From Paracoccaceae bacterium (GTDB lineage: Bacteria > Pseudomonadota > Alphaproteobacteria > Rhodobacterales > Rhodobacteraceae), in assembly GCA_022448245.1 (NCBI GenBank), contig JAKVCO010000002.1, positions 209,225 through 242,712 on the forward strand: a DNA stretch of 33,488 nucleotides, written 5' to 3'. Below are positions 16,983 to 26,859 of this stretch, piece after piece. A program made the position numbers and the translations under genes. A model generated the notes under the pieces. The model worked only from the letters and a program-made list of their open reading frames with translations, searched no databases and was not told the origin of the DNA. The stretch's first letter is position 1, and every line of letters starts with the position of its first letter.

Positions 16983-17984
16983 TCACGCTAAATCGAGATC
17001 GAGCGACACTGGGAAGTGATCCGAGGCGGTCAGAAGCGCGTCGCGCAGGACCGGATCACTAAAGCAGAACGGGTCATCAAACGGGTGCCAAATACGCCAT
17101 TCTCGTGCCTTCTTGCGGAGGTCAGCGGACACCATGATGTAATCCAGCAGCGCCTGCAGGTAGCGGCCTTCATGCGGCAGCCAAAAGCGCGACGTTGTGG
17201 GCATGGTGAAACGAGAACTTAGCGCCTGAGTTGCGTGGGGGTCGTAAAGACAGTTCTTTCCAGCCTCGCCCAGAACAACCTCGACACCGGATCGTCCAAA
17301 GAGCTTCTCGAATTCATCGAACCCCGGGCCGTCGTTGAAATCACCCGCAACGATTAACGGTTCGCCCGCGCTCAAGTGCTCCTCAACCCGACGGCGCAGC
17401 CAAATGCACTGGGCGAGTTGCTTGCGTCGATTGGAGATCGAAATGCGGGTGGCCTCCTCGGGCGTCTGAGCACCGTAGGGCGCCTTTGATTTGGCATGCA
17501 CGCCGATCACGCGAACCGTTTGCCCAGCACTTTCGAGCTCAATTTCCAGCGGCGGCTTTGACCACTCCACTCGGTCACCTTGAGCATCTTGATCGAGATC
17601 GAGATGAAGTTCGGTGTCGAAACGCGGGGCAAATCCGCTCTCACGTGGGTCGTGCTTGGCTCTGACGACTTTGGGGTCGTAGAGCAGCGCGATCTCTTGC
17701 TGGGTATTGTTGGAAAATCCCAAAAGAGCTTGTGATTGGCGCAGGCCTGCCGCCTCGGAAAAGTTCTCCAGCGCCACCCGGGTAGAGCGGGTTCGCCCAT
17801 CATCTGGCGCTTCAATCAAAACGTAAGCATCAGCGTCTACTGCTTTGAAAACCCTCATCAAGGCATCTACTTGCTGGGCGCGTGTGACGTCTTGCCGGCC
17901 CGACCAAAGATCATCGTTCGAGAGCTCGCCCGTGTCGTCAAAAAGCTTGTCGAACCATTCGACGTTGTAGGTCGCGAGACGCAT
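16983..17984 (-). CDS. Endonuclease/exonuclease/phosphatase family protein
   Basis: A 333-residue EEP-superfamily protein (DNase I/ExoIII-like fold), a metal-dependent phosphodiesterase or phosphatase of unknown substrate. Motifs in order are ATYNVEWFD (4-12), the metal-ligand glutamate in VLIEAPD (near 58), GVHAKSK (about 161-167), VAGDFND (about 212-218) and the catalytic SDHFPV (321-326). No signal peptide is seen, so a cytoplasmic location is likely. I use the ATG at 17984, which shares one base with the stop of the TerB-DnaJ gene (TGATG); an in-frame TTG lies immediately upstream. The tight junction implies co-translation with that gene. Confidence 0.85.
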   Translation of the reverse strand: MRLATYNVEWFDKLFDDTGELSNDDLWSGRQDVTRAQQVDALMRVFKAVDADAYVLIEAPDDGRTRSTRVALENFSEAAGLRQSQALLGFSNNTQQEIALLYDPKVVRAKHDPRESGFAPRFDTELHLDLDQDAQGDRVEWSKPPLEIELESAGQTVRVIGVHAKSKAPYGAQTPEEATRISISNRRKQLAQCIWLRRRVEEHLSAGEPLIVAGDFNDGPGFDEFEKLFGRSGVEVVLGEAGKNCLYDPHATQALSSRFTMPTTSRFWLPHEGRYLQALLDYIMVSADLRKKAREWRIWHPFDDPFCFSDPVLRDALLTASDHFPVSLDLDLA

Positions 17985-18664
17985 CAATGCGGCCTGAGCG
18001 AGATTTCATCCCACGCGCGATTGATAGCGATCATGCGCTTTTCAGCGATCTTCACCGCCTCTTCCGGCACCCCGCGGGCAATCAGGCGATCTGGGTGCGT
18101 TTCGCGCACAAGTTGGCGCCAGCGAGCTCGCGCTTCATCATAGGTGGCCGACGGCGGGAGGCCCAGAACATCGAAAGGATCAGGCTCGGCATCAGGCACG
18201 TGGCGCGCCCGCATGGATCGGAACTCGCGCTCATCGAGACCAAAGATATCGGCCACCTGATGCAGGAAGTCGTCCTCTCGGGGGTGGTACTCCCCATCCG
18301 CCATTGCGATGTGAAAGAGCCCTTCCATCAGCTCGTTGAGGGTGTCGCGCTCGGCCCCGAACATGGCCGCAATGCGCGAAGCATAGGTGTCGAAACCAGT
18401 CACGTCCTGCCGCGCCAAGTTGAAGACGCGGGCCGCGTTGGCCTCCTCAGCGCGCGGAATGTGAAAGACCTCGCGAAAGGCCGTGACCTCGTCGCGCGTC
18501 ACATGACCATCGGCCTTGGCCATCTTCGCGCCAAGCGCAATCACCGCGATTGCAAACGCAACCGTGCGCTCCGGCGGCGTACGCAGCTTCGCAAATACCT
18601 CACTGAGCCCCTCGCCTTGCGTCAGGGCCGACAATGCATCGCCTATGCGGGACCAAATCGACAT
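17984..18664 (-). CDS. TerB-DnaJ domain protein (DjiA/DjlA-like co-chaperone)
   Basis: A 226-residue protein combining an N-terminal TerB-like helical domain (about 30-150, with acidic metal-binding-like loops KADGHVTRDE and MADGEYHPRE) and a C-terminal J domain (162-226, PDPFDVLGLPPSATYDEARARWR) that carries HPD at 190-192, the tripeptide that stimulates DnaK. This is the DjlA architecture, but the N-terminal membrane helix of E. coli DjlA is missing, so it should be soluble or peripheral. It follows the glyoxalase-like gene after 31 bp, a gap that carries one copy of the GCCGC-N3-GCGGC palindrome, and overlaps the EEP gene by one base. Confidence 0.85.
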   Translation of the reverse strand: MSIWSRIGDALSALTQGEGLSEVFAKLRTPPERTVAFAIAVIALGAKMAKADGHVTRDEVTAFREVFHIPRAEEANAARVFNLARQDVTGFDTYASRIAAMFGAERDTLNELMEGLFHIAMADGEYHPREDDFLHQVADIFGLDEREFRSMRARHVPDAEPDPFDVLGLPPSATYDEARARWRQLVRETHPDRLIARGVPEEAVKIAEKRMIAINRAWDEISLRPH

Positions 18665-18678
18665 TTCGCAAGGTTAAC

Positions 18679-18691
18679 GCCGCAACGCGGC
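18679..18691. promoter_or_regulatory. Palindrome GCCGC-N3-GCGGC, copy C
   Basis: The bases GCCGC AAC GCGGC form a 5+5 bp dyad, 15 bp upstream of the TerB-DnaJ start. The 13-mer differs from the copies at 26827-26839 and 29706-29718 only in the three central bases. It may be an operator or short hairpin; the lack of a T-run argues against a terminator. Confidence 0.45.
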
Positions 18692-18695
18692 ATTG

Positions 18696-19304
18696 TCAGG
18701 AGAGAAAGAACGTCTCACCCTCGGCCCCTAGCTGCGCGCGCAGTCCAGGCAAACCCCGCACGAAACTCAGCCGAGGGTCGTCGATATGGGGGCTGAGCTT
18801 TTCTGCCAGCACGTCGGCCCGCGGATGCGAGACCGTCAGCGCCTCAAGCCTGTACCCACGGTCGGTAAGCGCCGCGAGCGGCGGCTCCGTTTCCCACTCG
18901 ATCATCGCGGGCGCGCAATTATCGAAGGGCAAGAGACCCGTCGCAGGGACAGCCATCCGCCACCGCAAATCACCGCGCCTCAAGGAAACCGGTTCCCCAT
19001 ACTCAGGCCCCAAGGCCTCAAGGGCCGCCTCCATCGACGGCACCCGCACAATCCAATTCGTCAATCGCGGCGGCCCAGCGAAGGCGTCGAGGTGAAACCA
19101 CCGGGCACGCCCGATTGGCGGGGCCGAAGGATCAATCGCGATCACCTCGAGATACTCCGGCCCAAGGCCCAAGAGCCGGTTATATGTACCAAAATCAGGA
19201 TGTTGCCCGCCGGACTGCAGTTGCGTTCCCAAAGCGGCCTCGGTGGCAGCAGCGCCCTCAGGAAGGCTCACTGCTGCAATTGCTATATGATCAAAAACAA
19301 GCAC
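18696..19304 (-). CDS. Glyoxalase-like domain (Glyoxalase_3 type) protein
   Basis: A 202-residue protein that starts at a GTG (19304), preceded by GGGAG. The opening VFDHIAIAAVSLPEGAAATEAALG is the first beta-alpha unit of a VOC domain with its possible metal histidine (H6). The segments HPDFGTYNRLLGLGPEYLEVIAIDP and RARWFHLDAF match the Glyoxalase_3 pattern I remember. The C-terminal half is a less conserved second module. Substrate unknown. It lies 76 bp downstream of methylmalonyl-CoA mutase on the same strand and upstream of the TerB-DnaJ gene, so it could be read through from the mutase. It does not look like methylmalonyl-CoA epimerase, which is shorter. Confidence 0.8.
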   Translation of the reverse strand: MLVFDHIAIAAVSLPEGAAATEAALGTQLQSGGQHPDFGTYNRLLGLGPEYLEVIAIDPSAPPIGRARWFHLDAFAGPPRLTNWIVRVPSMEAALEALGPEYGEPVSLRRGDLRWRMAVPATGLLPFDNCAPAMIEWETEPPLAALTDRGYRLEALTVSHPRADVLAEKLSPHIDDPRLSFVRGLPGLRAQLGAEGETFFLS

Positions 19305-19380
19305 GTCGAAAGCTCCCTATGGTTCGTAAGGGGCACGAGGGCGGGCACGCTCGCGGAACGCGGTGGGGCCGACCCGTGCC

Positions 19381-21495
<2,115 letters not shown>

Positions 21496-21608
21496 GATGA
21501 GATCTCCTTACCGGCGCGTCCACGACGCGATTGTGAGTGCTGCGACGTACCAAGCCCTTCGCCCCGGCGCATCCTGCACCTATGTGTAGGGGAGAAGGAG
21601 ATACATCT

Positions 21609-22070
21609 GTGAAGTTCATTTCCGCTCTCGCGCTTAGCCTTGCTGCCACCACCGCTGCCGCCACAGGCGCAGCTGAGGATGCTGTTGTCGCCTGGCAAGA
21701 GGAGCCTGCGCGCGTTTTTGATGCCTCTGAGGTTACCCTCGACGCTTTTAAATGGCAGGCGCGCCCTGTTGTTGTCTTTGCAGACAGCCCGCTCGATCCC
21801 GCGTTCCAGACGCAGATGGACAACCTTCTCGACGAGATCGAAGAGGTGGTGGAGCGGGACATCGTACTCATCACCGACACCTCGCCCAACGACGGCTCGG
21901 AGCTGCGCACGAAGCTGCGTCCGCGCGGTTTCCAATTCGTACTCATCGGCAAGGACGGCGGCGTGAAGCTGCGCAAACCCTTCCCGTGGGACGTGCGAGA
22001 GCTGTCGCGCACCATCGACAAAATGCCCATGCGGCAGCGCGAAATCTCGGGGGCGCGGAGCGGCGGATAA
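21609..22070 (+). CDS. DUF4174 exported protein
   Basis: A 153-residue protein starting at GTG (21609) after a strong AAGGAG; this gives VKFISALALSLAATTAAATGAAE, a clear signal peptide. An in-frame ATG at 21537 would place charged sequence before it. The mature part matches DUF4174 in my memory: RPVVVFADSPLDPAFQTQMDNL, ERDIVLITDT, the FQFVLIGKDGGVKLR strand and a terminal RTIDKMPMRQRE. The overall pattern is thioredoxin-like, but without a CxxC. Role unknown. It is divergent from the mutase and its stop is one base from the convergent sulfotransferase-like gene. Confidence 0.8.
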   Translation: MKFISALALSLAATTAAATGAAEDAVVAWQEEPARVFDASEVTLDAFKWQARPVVVFADSPLDPAFQTQMDNLLDEIEEVVERDIVLITDTSPNDGSELRTKLRPRGFQFVLIGKDGGVKLRKPFPWDVRELSRTIDKMPMRQREISGARSGG

Positions 22071-22071
22071 C

Positions 22072-22878
22072 TCATGGCCGCACTGCCCAGCTGAGGTTCG
22101 GATCCTCTAGCAGTGTAGAAACATGCCGCTCGTAGCGCCGCGCGAGCTTGCGCCGCTCTGCTGGCGAAAAAAGCTCTGTCGTGCGCCCACCGGCCGACCC
22201 TGTGGCATTCACTTGCCGCTCGGGGTCGATCAATTGCGCAGGGTCCACATCACAAAGCGCCGCCGCAGCCGCTTTCGCGCCGAGGTCTTCCTGCCGCCAG
22301 ACCATCAGATCAGACGAGGCCCAAGCCTCACGCATCGCTACCACCAACGCCGGCCACCCCCGCGGGCGATCCATCAGGATCTGAGCAGCCTCAACCGGCT
22401 CGGGCAACGTGTCCTCAGCCCGGTTGAGGTAGCCATAGGCTGAGTTCCAGACGGCACCGTATTCCCGAAGCCCGAGCGCCACGCGCGCAGGCGTCCGGCC
22501 CAGAACGCGCGCAAAGGCCAGCAGACGAGGGCCAACAGCAGGATAAAAGCGCCCGCGCTTGAAGTTCGTGCGCATCCCGCCGCAGATGTTCTCCTCGGAG
22601 AGTAGAAGCGTCTTCACCCCTGCCCGCTCCGCTGCATCTAGGCGCGCGGCGACGTCCTCGCGCACGGCGTCGAAAGTCTCCGCGGCCTTAGGCGAGTGAG
22701 GCTCCCCCTCGCGATTCAACAGACCCGGAGCGGTCTTGAACCCCGGGATTGCGCGCATATCGGCAGGCTTCCAGACCGCGAGCCCAAGATCGGGCTGCGC
22801 AGTTGCCAGAGCACTGAGCATCCGCTCAATGAGCGTGGAAGCTGTGCGATGCGCACCGATATGCAGGATCAGCTGCAA
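22072..22878 (-). CDS. Sulfotransferase-like P-loop protein
   Basis: A protein of about 268 residues. The N-terminal strand-loop LILHIGAHRTASTLIERML resembles the 5'-phosphosulfate-binding loop of sulfotransferases (HIGxxKTGTT), with RTAST in place of KTGTT, and LLLSEENICGG resembles the next conserved strand. The 3'-phosphate-binding serine region may be within LGLREYGAVWNSAYGY. Donor and acceptor are unknown and activity is unproven. There is no ATG after the pccA stop; I use a TTG (22878) four bases downstream of that stop. An ATG at 22926 would overlap pccA by 44 bp. The position suggests co-transcription with pccA. Confidence 0.65.
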   Translation of the reverse strand: MQLILHIGAHRTASTLIERMLSALATAQPDLGLAVWKPADMRAIPGFKTAPGLLNREGEPHSPKAAETFDAVREDVAARLDAAERAGVKTLLLSEENICGGMRTNFKRGRFYPAVGPRLLAFARVLGRTPARVALGLREYGAVWNSAYGYLNRAEDTLPEPVEAAQILMDRPRGWPALVVAMREAWASSDLMVWRQEDLGAKAAAAALCDVDPAQLIDPERQVNATGSAGGRTTELFSPAERRKLARRYERHVSTLLEDPNLSWAVRP

Positions 22879-22882
22879 GGGC

Positions 22883-24928
22883 CTATTCGAATTCCATGAT
22901 GATGTCGTCCACGGCGAGGCTGTCACCGGCAGCCGCGTTGATCTTGGACACCACGGCCTTCTTTTCGGCGCGCAGGATGTTTTCCATCTTCATGGCTTCC
23001 ACCGTGCAAAGGGCCTGACCCTCCTGCACTTCCTGGCCGACCTCGACGTCGACCTTCACGATAAGGCCGGGCATCGGGCAGAGCAGCATCTTGGAGGTAT
23101 CGGGCGGCAGCTTCTCAGGCATTAGCTCGGCCAGCGCCGCCTGACGTGGCGAGCGCACATGCACTTTCATATCCGCGCCACGGAAGCGCGCACGGTAACC
23201 GTGGCTGATCTTGTCAACTTTCAACGCCATAGGCGTCCCACCAACCATCAGCTTGGCCAGGGACTGACCCGGGCGCCAATCGCTCTCGACACGCAAGGTG
23301 GTGCCATCCGCGAAGGAGATGTAAGAGCCGTCGGGATCGGCATCAATCGTGACATCAAAGCGCGCGCCTTGAAGCGTCACCACGCTTTCGCCGCCCACGA
23401 CACGGGTGTGATTGTCCATCCGGCCCGTGATCCGCGTGCGGCGGATCTCGGCCACACGCATCATTGCGGCAGCGGCCGCAGCCACGCGCTTGAGCGTATC
23501 TTCAGGCAGCTCAACCCCTTCAAAACCCTCAGGATATTCTTCGGCGATAAAGGCGGTCGTCATGTCTCCAGAGATGAACTTTGAATGGTCCATCACCGCG
23601 GCCACGAAAGGCAGGTTGTGGCCAATGCCCTCGACCTCGAAGGCATCAAGCGCATTGCGCATGGCCTCGATCGCGGAGGCGCGGTCCGGCCCCCAGGTGC
23701 AGAGCTTGGCGATCATCGGGTCATAGTACATCGAGATCTCGCCGCCCTCGAAGACGCCGGTGTCGTTGCGCACGCCGGTCTCGGCCACCTCGGCCTCTCC
23801 GTGCCATGTACCTGCCTCAGCCATGGGGCCGGCCGCCACTTCCGCCGGCGGGCGGTAGCGCGTTAGGCGCCCAATGGAGGGCAGGAAATTGCGATAGGGA
23901 TCCTCAGCATAGAGGCGGTTTTCGATCGCCCAGCCCTGCATCTTGAGTTCGTCCTGCTTTAGGGAGAGCTTCTCGCCTGCAGCCACGCGGATCATCTGTT
24001 CAACGAGGTCGACGCCGGTGATGAGCTCTGTCACCGGGTGCTCCACCTGCAGGCGCGTGTTCATCTCGAGGAAGTAGAAGTTCTTGTCGCCGTCGACGAT
24101 GAATTCGACCGTACCGGCGCTCGCGTAGCCCACGGCATGGGCCAGTGCGAGGGATTGCTCGCCCATGGCTTTGCGCGTCTCGGGATCGAGGAAGGGCGAT
24201 GGCGCTTCTTCTACAACTTTCTGGTTCCGGCGCTGGATCGAGCATTCACGCTCGTGGAGGTAAACGCCGTTGCCATGCTTGTCGCAGAGCACCTGAATTT
24301 CGATGTGGCGCGGCTGGGTGACGAATTTCTCGATGAAGATCCGGTCGTCCCCGAAGGAATTCGCGGCCTCGTTCTTGGACGATTGGAAGCCTTCGCGGGC
24401 CTCCTCATCATTCCACGCGATACGCATGCCCTTACCGCCGCCCCCGGCGGAAGCCTTGATCATCACCGGGTAGCCGATCTCGTTGGAGATCTTCACGGCT
24501 TCCTCGGCATCCTCGATGAGGCCCATGTAGCCAGGAACGGTAGAGACGTCGGCCTCCTGGGCGATCTTCTTGGAGGTGATCTTGTCGCCCATGCTTTCAA
24601 TCGCGCCGGCGGGCGGCCCGATGAAAGCCACACCCGCTTTGTCGAGCGCTTCGGCAAAGAGCTTGTTCTCCGACAGGAAGCCGTAGCCCGGATGCACAGC
24701 CTCGGCGCCCGATTGCTTGATGGCGTCCATCACCTTGTCGATGACGATGTAGGATTGGTTGGCAGGCGGTGGGCCAATGTGGATGGCCTCGTCCGCCATT
24801 TTGACATGGAGCGCACCCGCATCCGCGTCCGAATAGATCGCGACGGTCGCGATCCCCATCTTGCGGGCGGTCTTGATGACCCGGCAGGCGATTTCACCAC
24901 GGTTGGCGATGAGGATCTTCTTGAACAT
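22883..24928 (-). CDS. pccA: Propionyl-CoA carboxylase, biotin-containing alpha subunit
   Basis: Carboxylates its own biotin with ATP and bicarbonate, then passes the carboxyl group to PccB. The 681-residue protein starts MFKKILIANRGEIACRVIKTARKMG, typical for biotin carboxylases. The ATP-grasp glycine-rich loop KASAGGGGKGMRIAW and the catalytic region EMNTRLQVEHPVTE are intact. A middle BT domain links to the C-terminal biotin carrier domain, where EAMKMEN carries the biotinylated K647. AAGGGA precedes the ATG. The closest relatives are 3-methylcrotonyl- and acetyl-CoA carboxylase alpha chains; linkage to pccB and the mutase favours propionyl-CoA. A terminator lies 34 bp upstream of the gene. 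Confidence 0.95.
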   Translation of the reverse strand: MFKKILIANRGEIACRVIKTARKMGIATVAIYSDADAGALHVKMADEAIHIGPPPANQSYIVIDKVMDAIKQSGAEAVHPGYGFLSENKLFAEALDKAGVAFIGPPAGAIESMGDKITSKKIAQEADVSTVPGYMGLIEDAEEAVKISNEIGYPVMIKASAGGGGKGMRIAWNDEEAREGFQSSKNEAANSFGDDRIFIEKFVTQPRHIEIQVLCDKHGNGVYLHERECSIQRRNQKVVEEAPSPFLDPETRKAMGEQSLALAHAVGYASAGTVEFIVDGDKNFYFLEMNTRLQVEHPVTELITGVDLVEQMIRVAAGEKLSLKQDELKMQGWAIENRLYAEDPYRNFLPSIGRLTRYRPPAEVAAGPMAEAGTWHGEAEVAETGVRNDTGVFEGGEISMYYDPMIAKLCTWGPDRASAIEAMRNALDAFEVEGIGHNLPFVAAVMDHSKFISGDMTTAFIAEEYPEGFEGVELPEDTLKRVAAAAAAMMRVAEIRRTRITGRMDNHTRVVGGESVVTLQGARFDVTIDADPDGSYISFADGTTLRVESDWRPGQSLAKLMVGGTPMALKVDKISHGYRARFRGADMKVHVRSPRQAALAELMPEKLPPDTSKMLLCPMPGLIVKVDVEVGQEVQEGQALCTVEAMKMENILRAEKKAVVSKINAAAGDSLAVDDIIMEFE

Positions 24929-24961
24929 GCGCGTCCCTTTTCTTGTCGTTCAGCACGCAAA

Positions 24962-24989
24962 ACCCCTCCCGGCGGTGGCCGGAAGGGGT
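24962..24989 (-). terminator. Intrinsic terminator of the glycine-zipper lipoprotein gene
   Basis: On the minus strand a 12-bp stem with one mismatch (arms 24962-24973 and 24978-24989, loop of four bases) is followed directly by TTTTG. It lies 43 bp after the lipoprotein stop and only 34 bp before pccA, so it separates the two genes. Confidence 0.8.
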
Positions 24990-25031
24990 GTCGTGAAAGC
25001 GTTGGGCCCGAGGGCCCTATGTTGGTTTTGA

Positions 25032-25232
25032 TTAGTTGCAGACGCCTGCGTCATCGCAGAACGCGCCCGCCGCGCCGCCGATGATGGCGCCGGTCGTGGC
25101 GCTACCGCCCGTTGCGTCAGAGATGATTGCGCCTGCAGCAGCGCCCGCAACGGCACGCTCGGCGTCGGTGCTGAGGCAGCCTGCGAGGAATGCGATTGCG
25201 GAAGCTGCGACTGTGAATTTGATGATTTGCAT
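25032..25232 (-). CDS. Small glycine-zipper lipoprotein
   Basis: A 66-residue lipoprotein precursor. The ATG at 25232 gives MQIIKFTVAASAIAFLAGC, a lipoprotein signal with lipobox LAGC at 16-19. The mature part is a glycine/alanine-rich zipper (AVAGAAAGAIISDATGG, then TGAIIGGAAGAF), as in outer-membrane-associated small lipoproteins, ending in CDDAGVCN with two further cysteines. Its position beside pccA is probably incidental, because a terminator lies between them. Specific function unknown. Confidence 0.8.
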   Translation of the reverse strand: MQIIKFTVAASAIAFLAGCLSTDAERAVAGAAAGAIISDATGGSATTGAIIGGAAGAFCDDAGVCN

Positions 25233-25530
25233 GGGTTTACTCTTTCGTTGCTCGATCGGGACCCTTCCCTGACATCCCACATACGTAAGCTCTCCGCCGC
25301 GGTCACTGAAAAAAGCCGCGACGGGTGCCGCGCGCAATAATGCGCCGGCCTATTTGGGGTAGGCCGGCGCACCGGGGAAGGGGTACAGGTGTGACAATGT
25401 GCAGGCATAGGTTTGGTTGTATAGCCTACGCTTCTGACGATGCCGCACGCCGAGCCACGGGAGAAGCCCAACGGCCATACACGCAGAGATTGCGCCCTTT
25501 CCCGCTCATACTGGGAAACCCTCGGCGACA
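25233..25530. other. Non-coding gap with a strong hairpin
   Basis: This 298-base gap lies between two minus-strand genes. I find no convincing gene: the long minus-strand frame through it lacks a family pattern and has unusual codon use. It contains the hairpin annotated separately and the promoter region of the glycine-zipper lipoprotein. A TATAC-like element near 25420 could belong to either strand. A small RNA cannot be excluded. Confidence 0.5.
25341..25371. terminator. Perfect 12-bp hairpin (terminator or other RNA structure)
   Basis: TGCGCCGGCCTA (25341-25352) pairs perfectly with TAGGCCGGCGCA (25360-25371) around a seven-base loop. It is 160 bp downstream of the minus-strand gene ending at 25531. 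On that strand it is followed by TTATTG, a weak T-run, so it could terminate that transcript. Confidence 0.55.
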
Positions 25531-25890
25531 TCACGCCCATCCTCCATCATCGAAGGCTTCGGGAAAGCTGCGGCGCGCCACGTCGACATCAAGCTGCAAA
25601 AGCGCGTTATAATCCTCGGGGTCAAAGGGGTCATCGAGCGTGATCACCTCGCGACCCAAGAGCCATGACAGGCGTCCAGCATCAAGGTTGCCGCGCACAA
25701 ACGGCTCGTCGCCGAATTGCTGCCAGAGGGCCCGTACAAAGCCTTCGTCAGCGCGTCGATCCGCCGGGCGACGGTCTGCATGACGCTCGCGCCGCAGGAT
25801 GGCGGTTGGCCCTGCCTTGTTGGGGCGCCGAATTGTGAACTGAAAGTCCGTTCCGGGGAGGCGGCCTGGGAATCCGCGGTGCTTTTCCAT
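25531..25890 (-). CDS. Hypothetical protein, 119 residues
   Basis: I do not recognise this protein. It is rich in Arg, Asp and Phe, has no signal peptide or membrane segment, and its N-terminal half is strongly basic (IRRPNKAGPTAILRRERHADRR). The C-terminal half has a plausible folded pattern, RLSWLLGREVITLDDPFDPEDYNALLQLDVDVARRSF. I take the ATG at 25890; a GTG codon directly precedes it. An AAAGGG element is just upstream. It lies downstream of a small lipoprotein gene with a hairpin between them. Codon use and uninterrupted reading favour a real gene. Confidence 0.6.
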   Translation of the reverse strand: MEKHRGFPGRLPGTDFQFTIRRPNKAGPTAILRRERHADRRPADRRADEGFVRALWQQFGDEPFVRGNLDAGRLSWLLGREVITLDDPFDPEDYNALLQLDVDVARRSFPEAFDDGGWA

Positions 25891-25920
25891 CACGCGCCCT
25901 TTCCGGAAAGAGCGGTGGTA

Positions 25921-25944
25921 CGGGCGGACGCAAACGTCCGCCCG
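25921..25944. terminator. Perfect 10-bp hairpin after the small lipoprotein gene
   Basis: CGGGCGGACG (25921-25930) and CGTCCGCCCG (25935-25944) pair perfectly around a four-base CAAA loop, six bases after the stop of the 51-residue lipoprotein gene. There is no T-run, but the position suggests transcript 3'-end formation. Confidence 0.6.
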
Positions 25945-25950
25945 ACAGTA

Positions 25951-26106
25951 TTACTTGAACTTGCCTGTGAAGGTCGGCTCGACCGTGATGGGCTGAGCCT
26001 CAACCACGACGAATTCCTCCACTGCGCCGTCATCGACGTTACGCGCACAGGCTGCTGCGAGGGCCACGAGGCCCAGCATAACCACTGCTTTGATGCTCTT
26101 TGACAT
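25951..26106 (-). CDS. Very small lipoprotein (51 residues)
   Basis: A short gene that is easy to miss. ATG at 26106, preceded by GGAG, encodes MSKSIKAVVMLGLVALAAAC, a lipoprotein signal whose lipobox LAAAC ends at C20. The mature part is only about 31 residues: ARNVDDGAVEEFVVVEAQ, then a PITVEPTFTGKFK tail. The tail pattern with VEP and TGK near the end recalls small lipoproteins of other Rhodobacterales, but I cannot name a family. A perfect hairpin follows the stop, which supports a real transcript end. Function unknown. Confidence 0.7.
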   Translation of the reverse strand: MSKSIKAVVMLGLVALAAACARNVDDGAVEEFVVVEAQPITVEPTFTGKFK

Positions 26107-26320
26107 CTGTTTCTCCTGCTTCTGTCCACGGGGATTGGGCCGCGCGAACGGCCTTGTTGCCCCATCTTCGAGGTTAAGGTCACTTGGGGGTAACCTTGTG
26201 GAAGAATACGGGAATTACTGTGGCAGGGATACGGGCGCGGCTGGGCGGGCATTTGTTGTGGCCAAGAAGCCTCAAAAGCCATGACGGGTGAGCTATGACG
26301 CGCAAGATATTGTGGGAACA

Positions 26321-26770
26321 TCACAATCCCTCCCAGATACAGGAGGCGCCATCAGGCTTGAAGGCTTCAAAATACTGGGTTGCCTCAGGGGAAGCCTTAC
26401 CAAACTCCGTGGCGCGATCGGCAATAGAAATCAAAATCTTAGCAGGCAAATCCTGCCCCACCATCGATGGCAGCACGTAGTTCTCACATAGCGTCATGAA
26501 ATCGTCGGCGACCTCGGCGTAGCTCACGCCCTCGTCCCCGATGCTTGGCATGATGAACCGGAAACGCGCCCAGAGGGTTCCGCCGTCTTGCCGCTCATAA
26601 AAGCTGTCCTGGAACTCGAGCGGCTGACCGCTTGGAATTTCGAATGCTGACACTTGGGCTGCGGCGAGGGAAAGTATGCAGCCCCATCCCCCTGTAGACA
26701 GGGTCCTCCCGGATGGGGCCGCAATGCCCGCGGACCTTGCGGTGCGGGAAACAGACTCAAAGGATGGCAC
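26321..26770 (-). CDS. Exported protein, DUF6497-like; start uncertain
   Basis: The conserved part starts at AFEIPSGQPLEF and runs through FRFIMPSIGDEGVSYAEVADDFMTLCENYVLP, ISIADRATEFGKASPEATQYFEAF and CIWEGL at the end, which I associate with DUF6497 proteins of Rhodobacterales. Function unknown. Just before it, ILSLAAAQVSA looks like the hydrophobic and cleavage part of a signal peptide. The start is unclear: no ATG fits close by. I give a GTG at 26770; an in-frame ATG at 26863 overlaps the ridA stop but would add a tail with poor codon use that contains a palindrome. An ATG at about 26689 in the neighbouring frame would suit if one base were extra, so a frameshift is possible. Confidence 0.6.
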   Translation of the reverse strand: MPSFESVSRTARSAGIAAPSGRTLSTGGWGCILSLAAAQVSAFEIPSGQPLEFQDSFYERQDGGTLWARFRFIMPSIGDEGVSYAEVADDFMTLCENYVLPSMVGQDLPAKILISIADRATEFGKASPEATQYFEAFKPDGASCIWEGL

Positions 26771-26824
26771 GGAGACAGGGCAGGACGCAACCAACACCCG
26801 TGTGACGTTTAACAAGCGTCTAAT

Positions 26825-26841
26825 ATGCCGCAATGCGGCAT
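26825..26841. promoter_or_regulatory. Palindrome ATGCCGCA-A-TGCGGCAT, copy B
   Basis: A perfect 8+8 bp dyad with one central base, 18 bp downstream of the ridA stop and upstream of the DUF6497-like gene on the minus strand. Its 13-bp core (26827-26839) matches two other intergenic copies in this window except in the centre. No T-run follows on either strand, so an operator is more likely than a terminator. Confidence 0.55.
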
Positions 26842-26859
26842 GGATATGCAGCCGAACCG

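Noticed and set aside
14594..19304. Either of the two VOC-fold genes as methylmalonyl-CoA epimerase
   Set aside because: The first (14594-14998) lacks the N-terminal metal histidine and the second (18696-19304) has the longer Glyoxalase_3 layout; neither matches the epimerase pattern I know.
24950..25540. A 196-codon minus-strand open frame over the lipoprotein gene and gap
   Set aside because: It overlaps the glycine-zipper lipoprotein, its ribosome-binding site and terminator, and has no family-like sequence or plausible codon use.
26090..26284. A 64-codon plus-strand frame upstream of the small lipoprotein gene
   Set aside because: It covers the lipoprotein's promoter region and start, with no ribosome-binding site or recognisable features.
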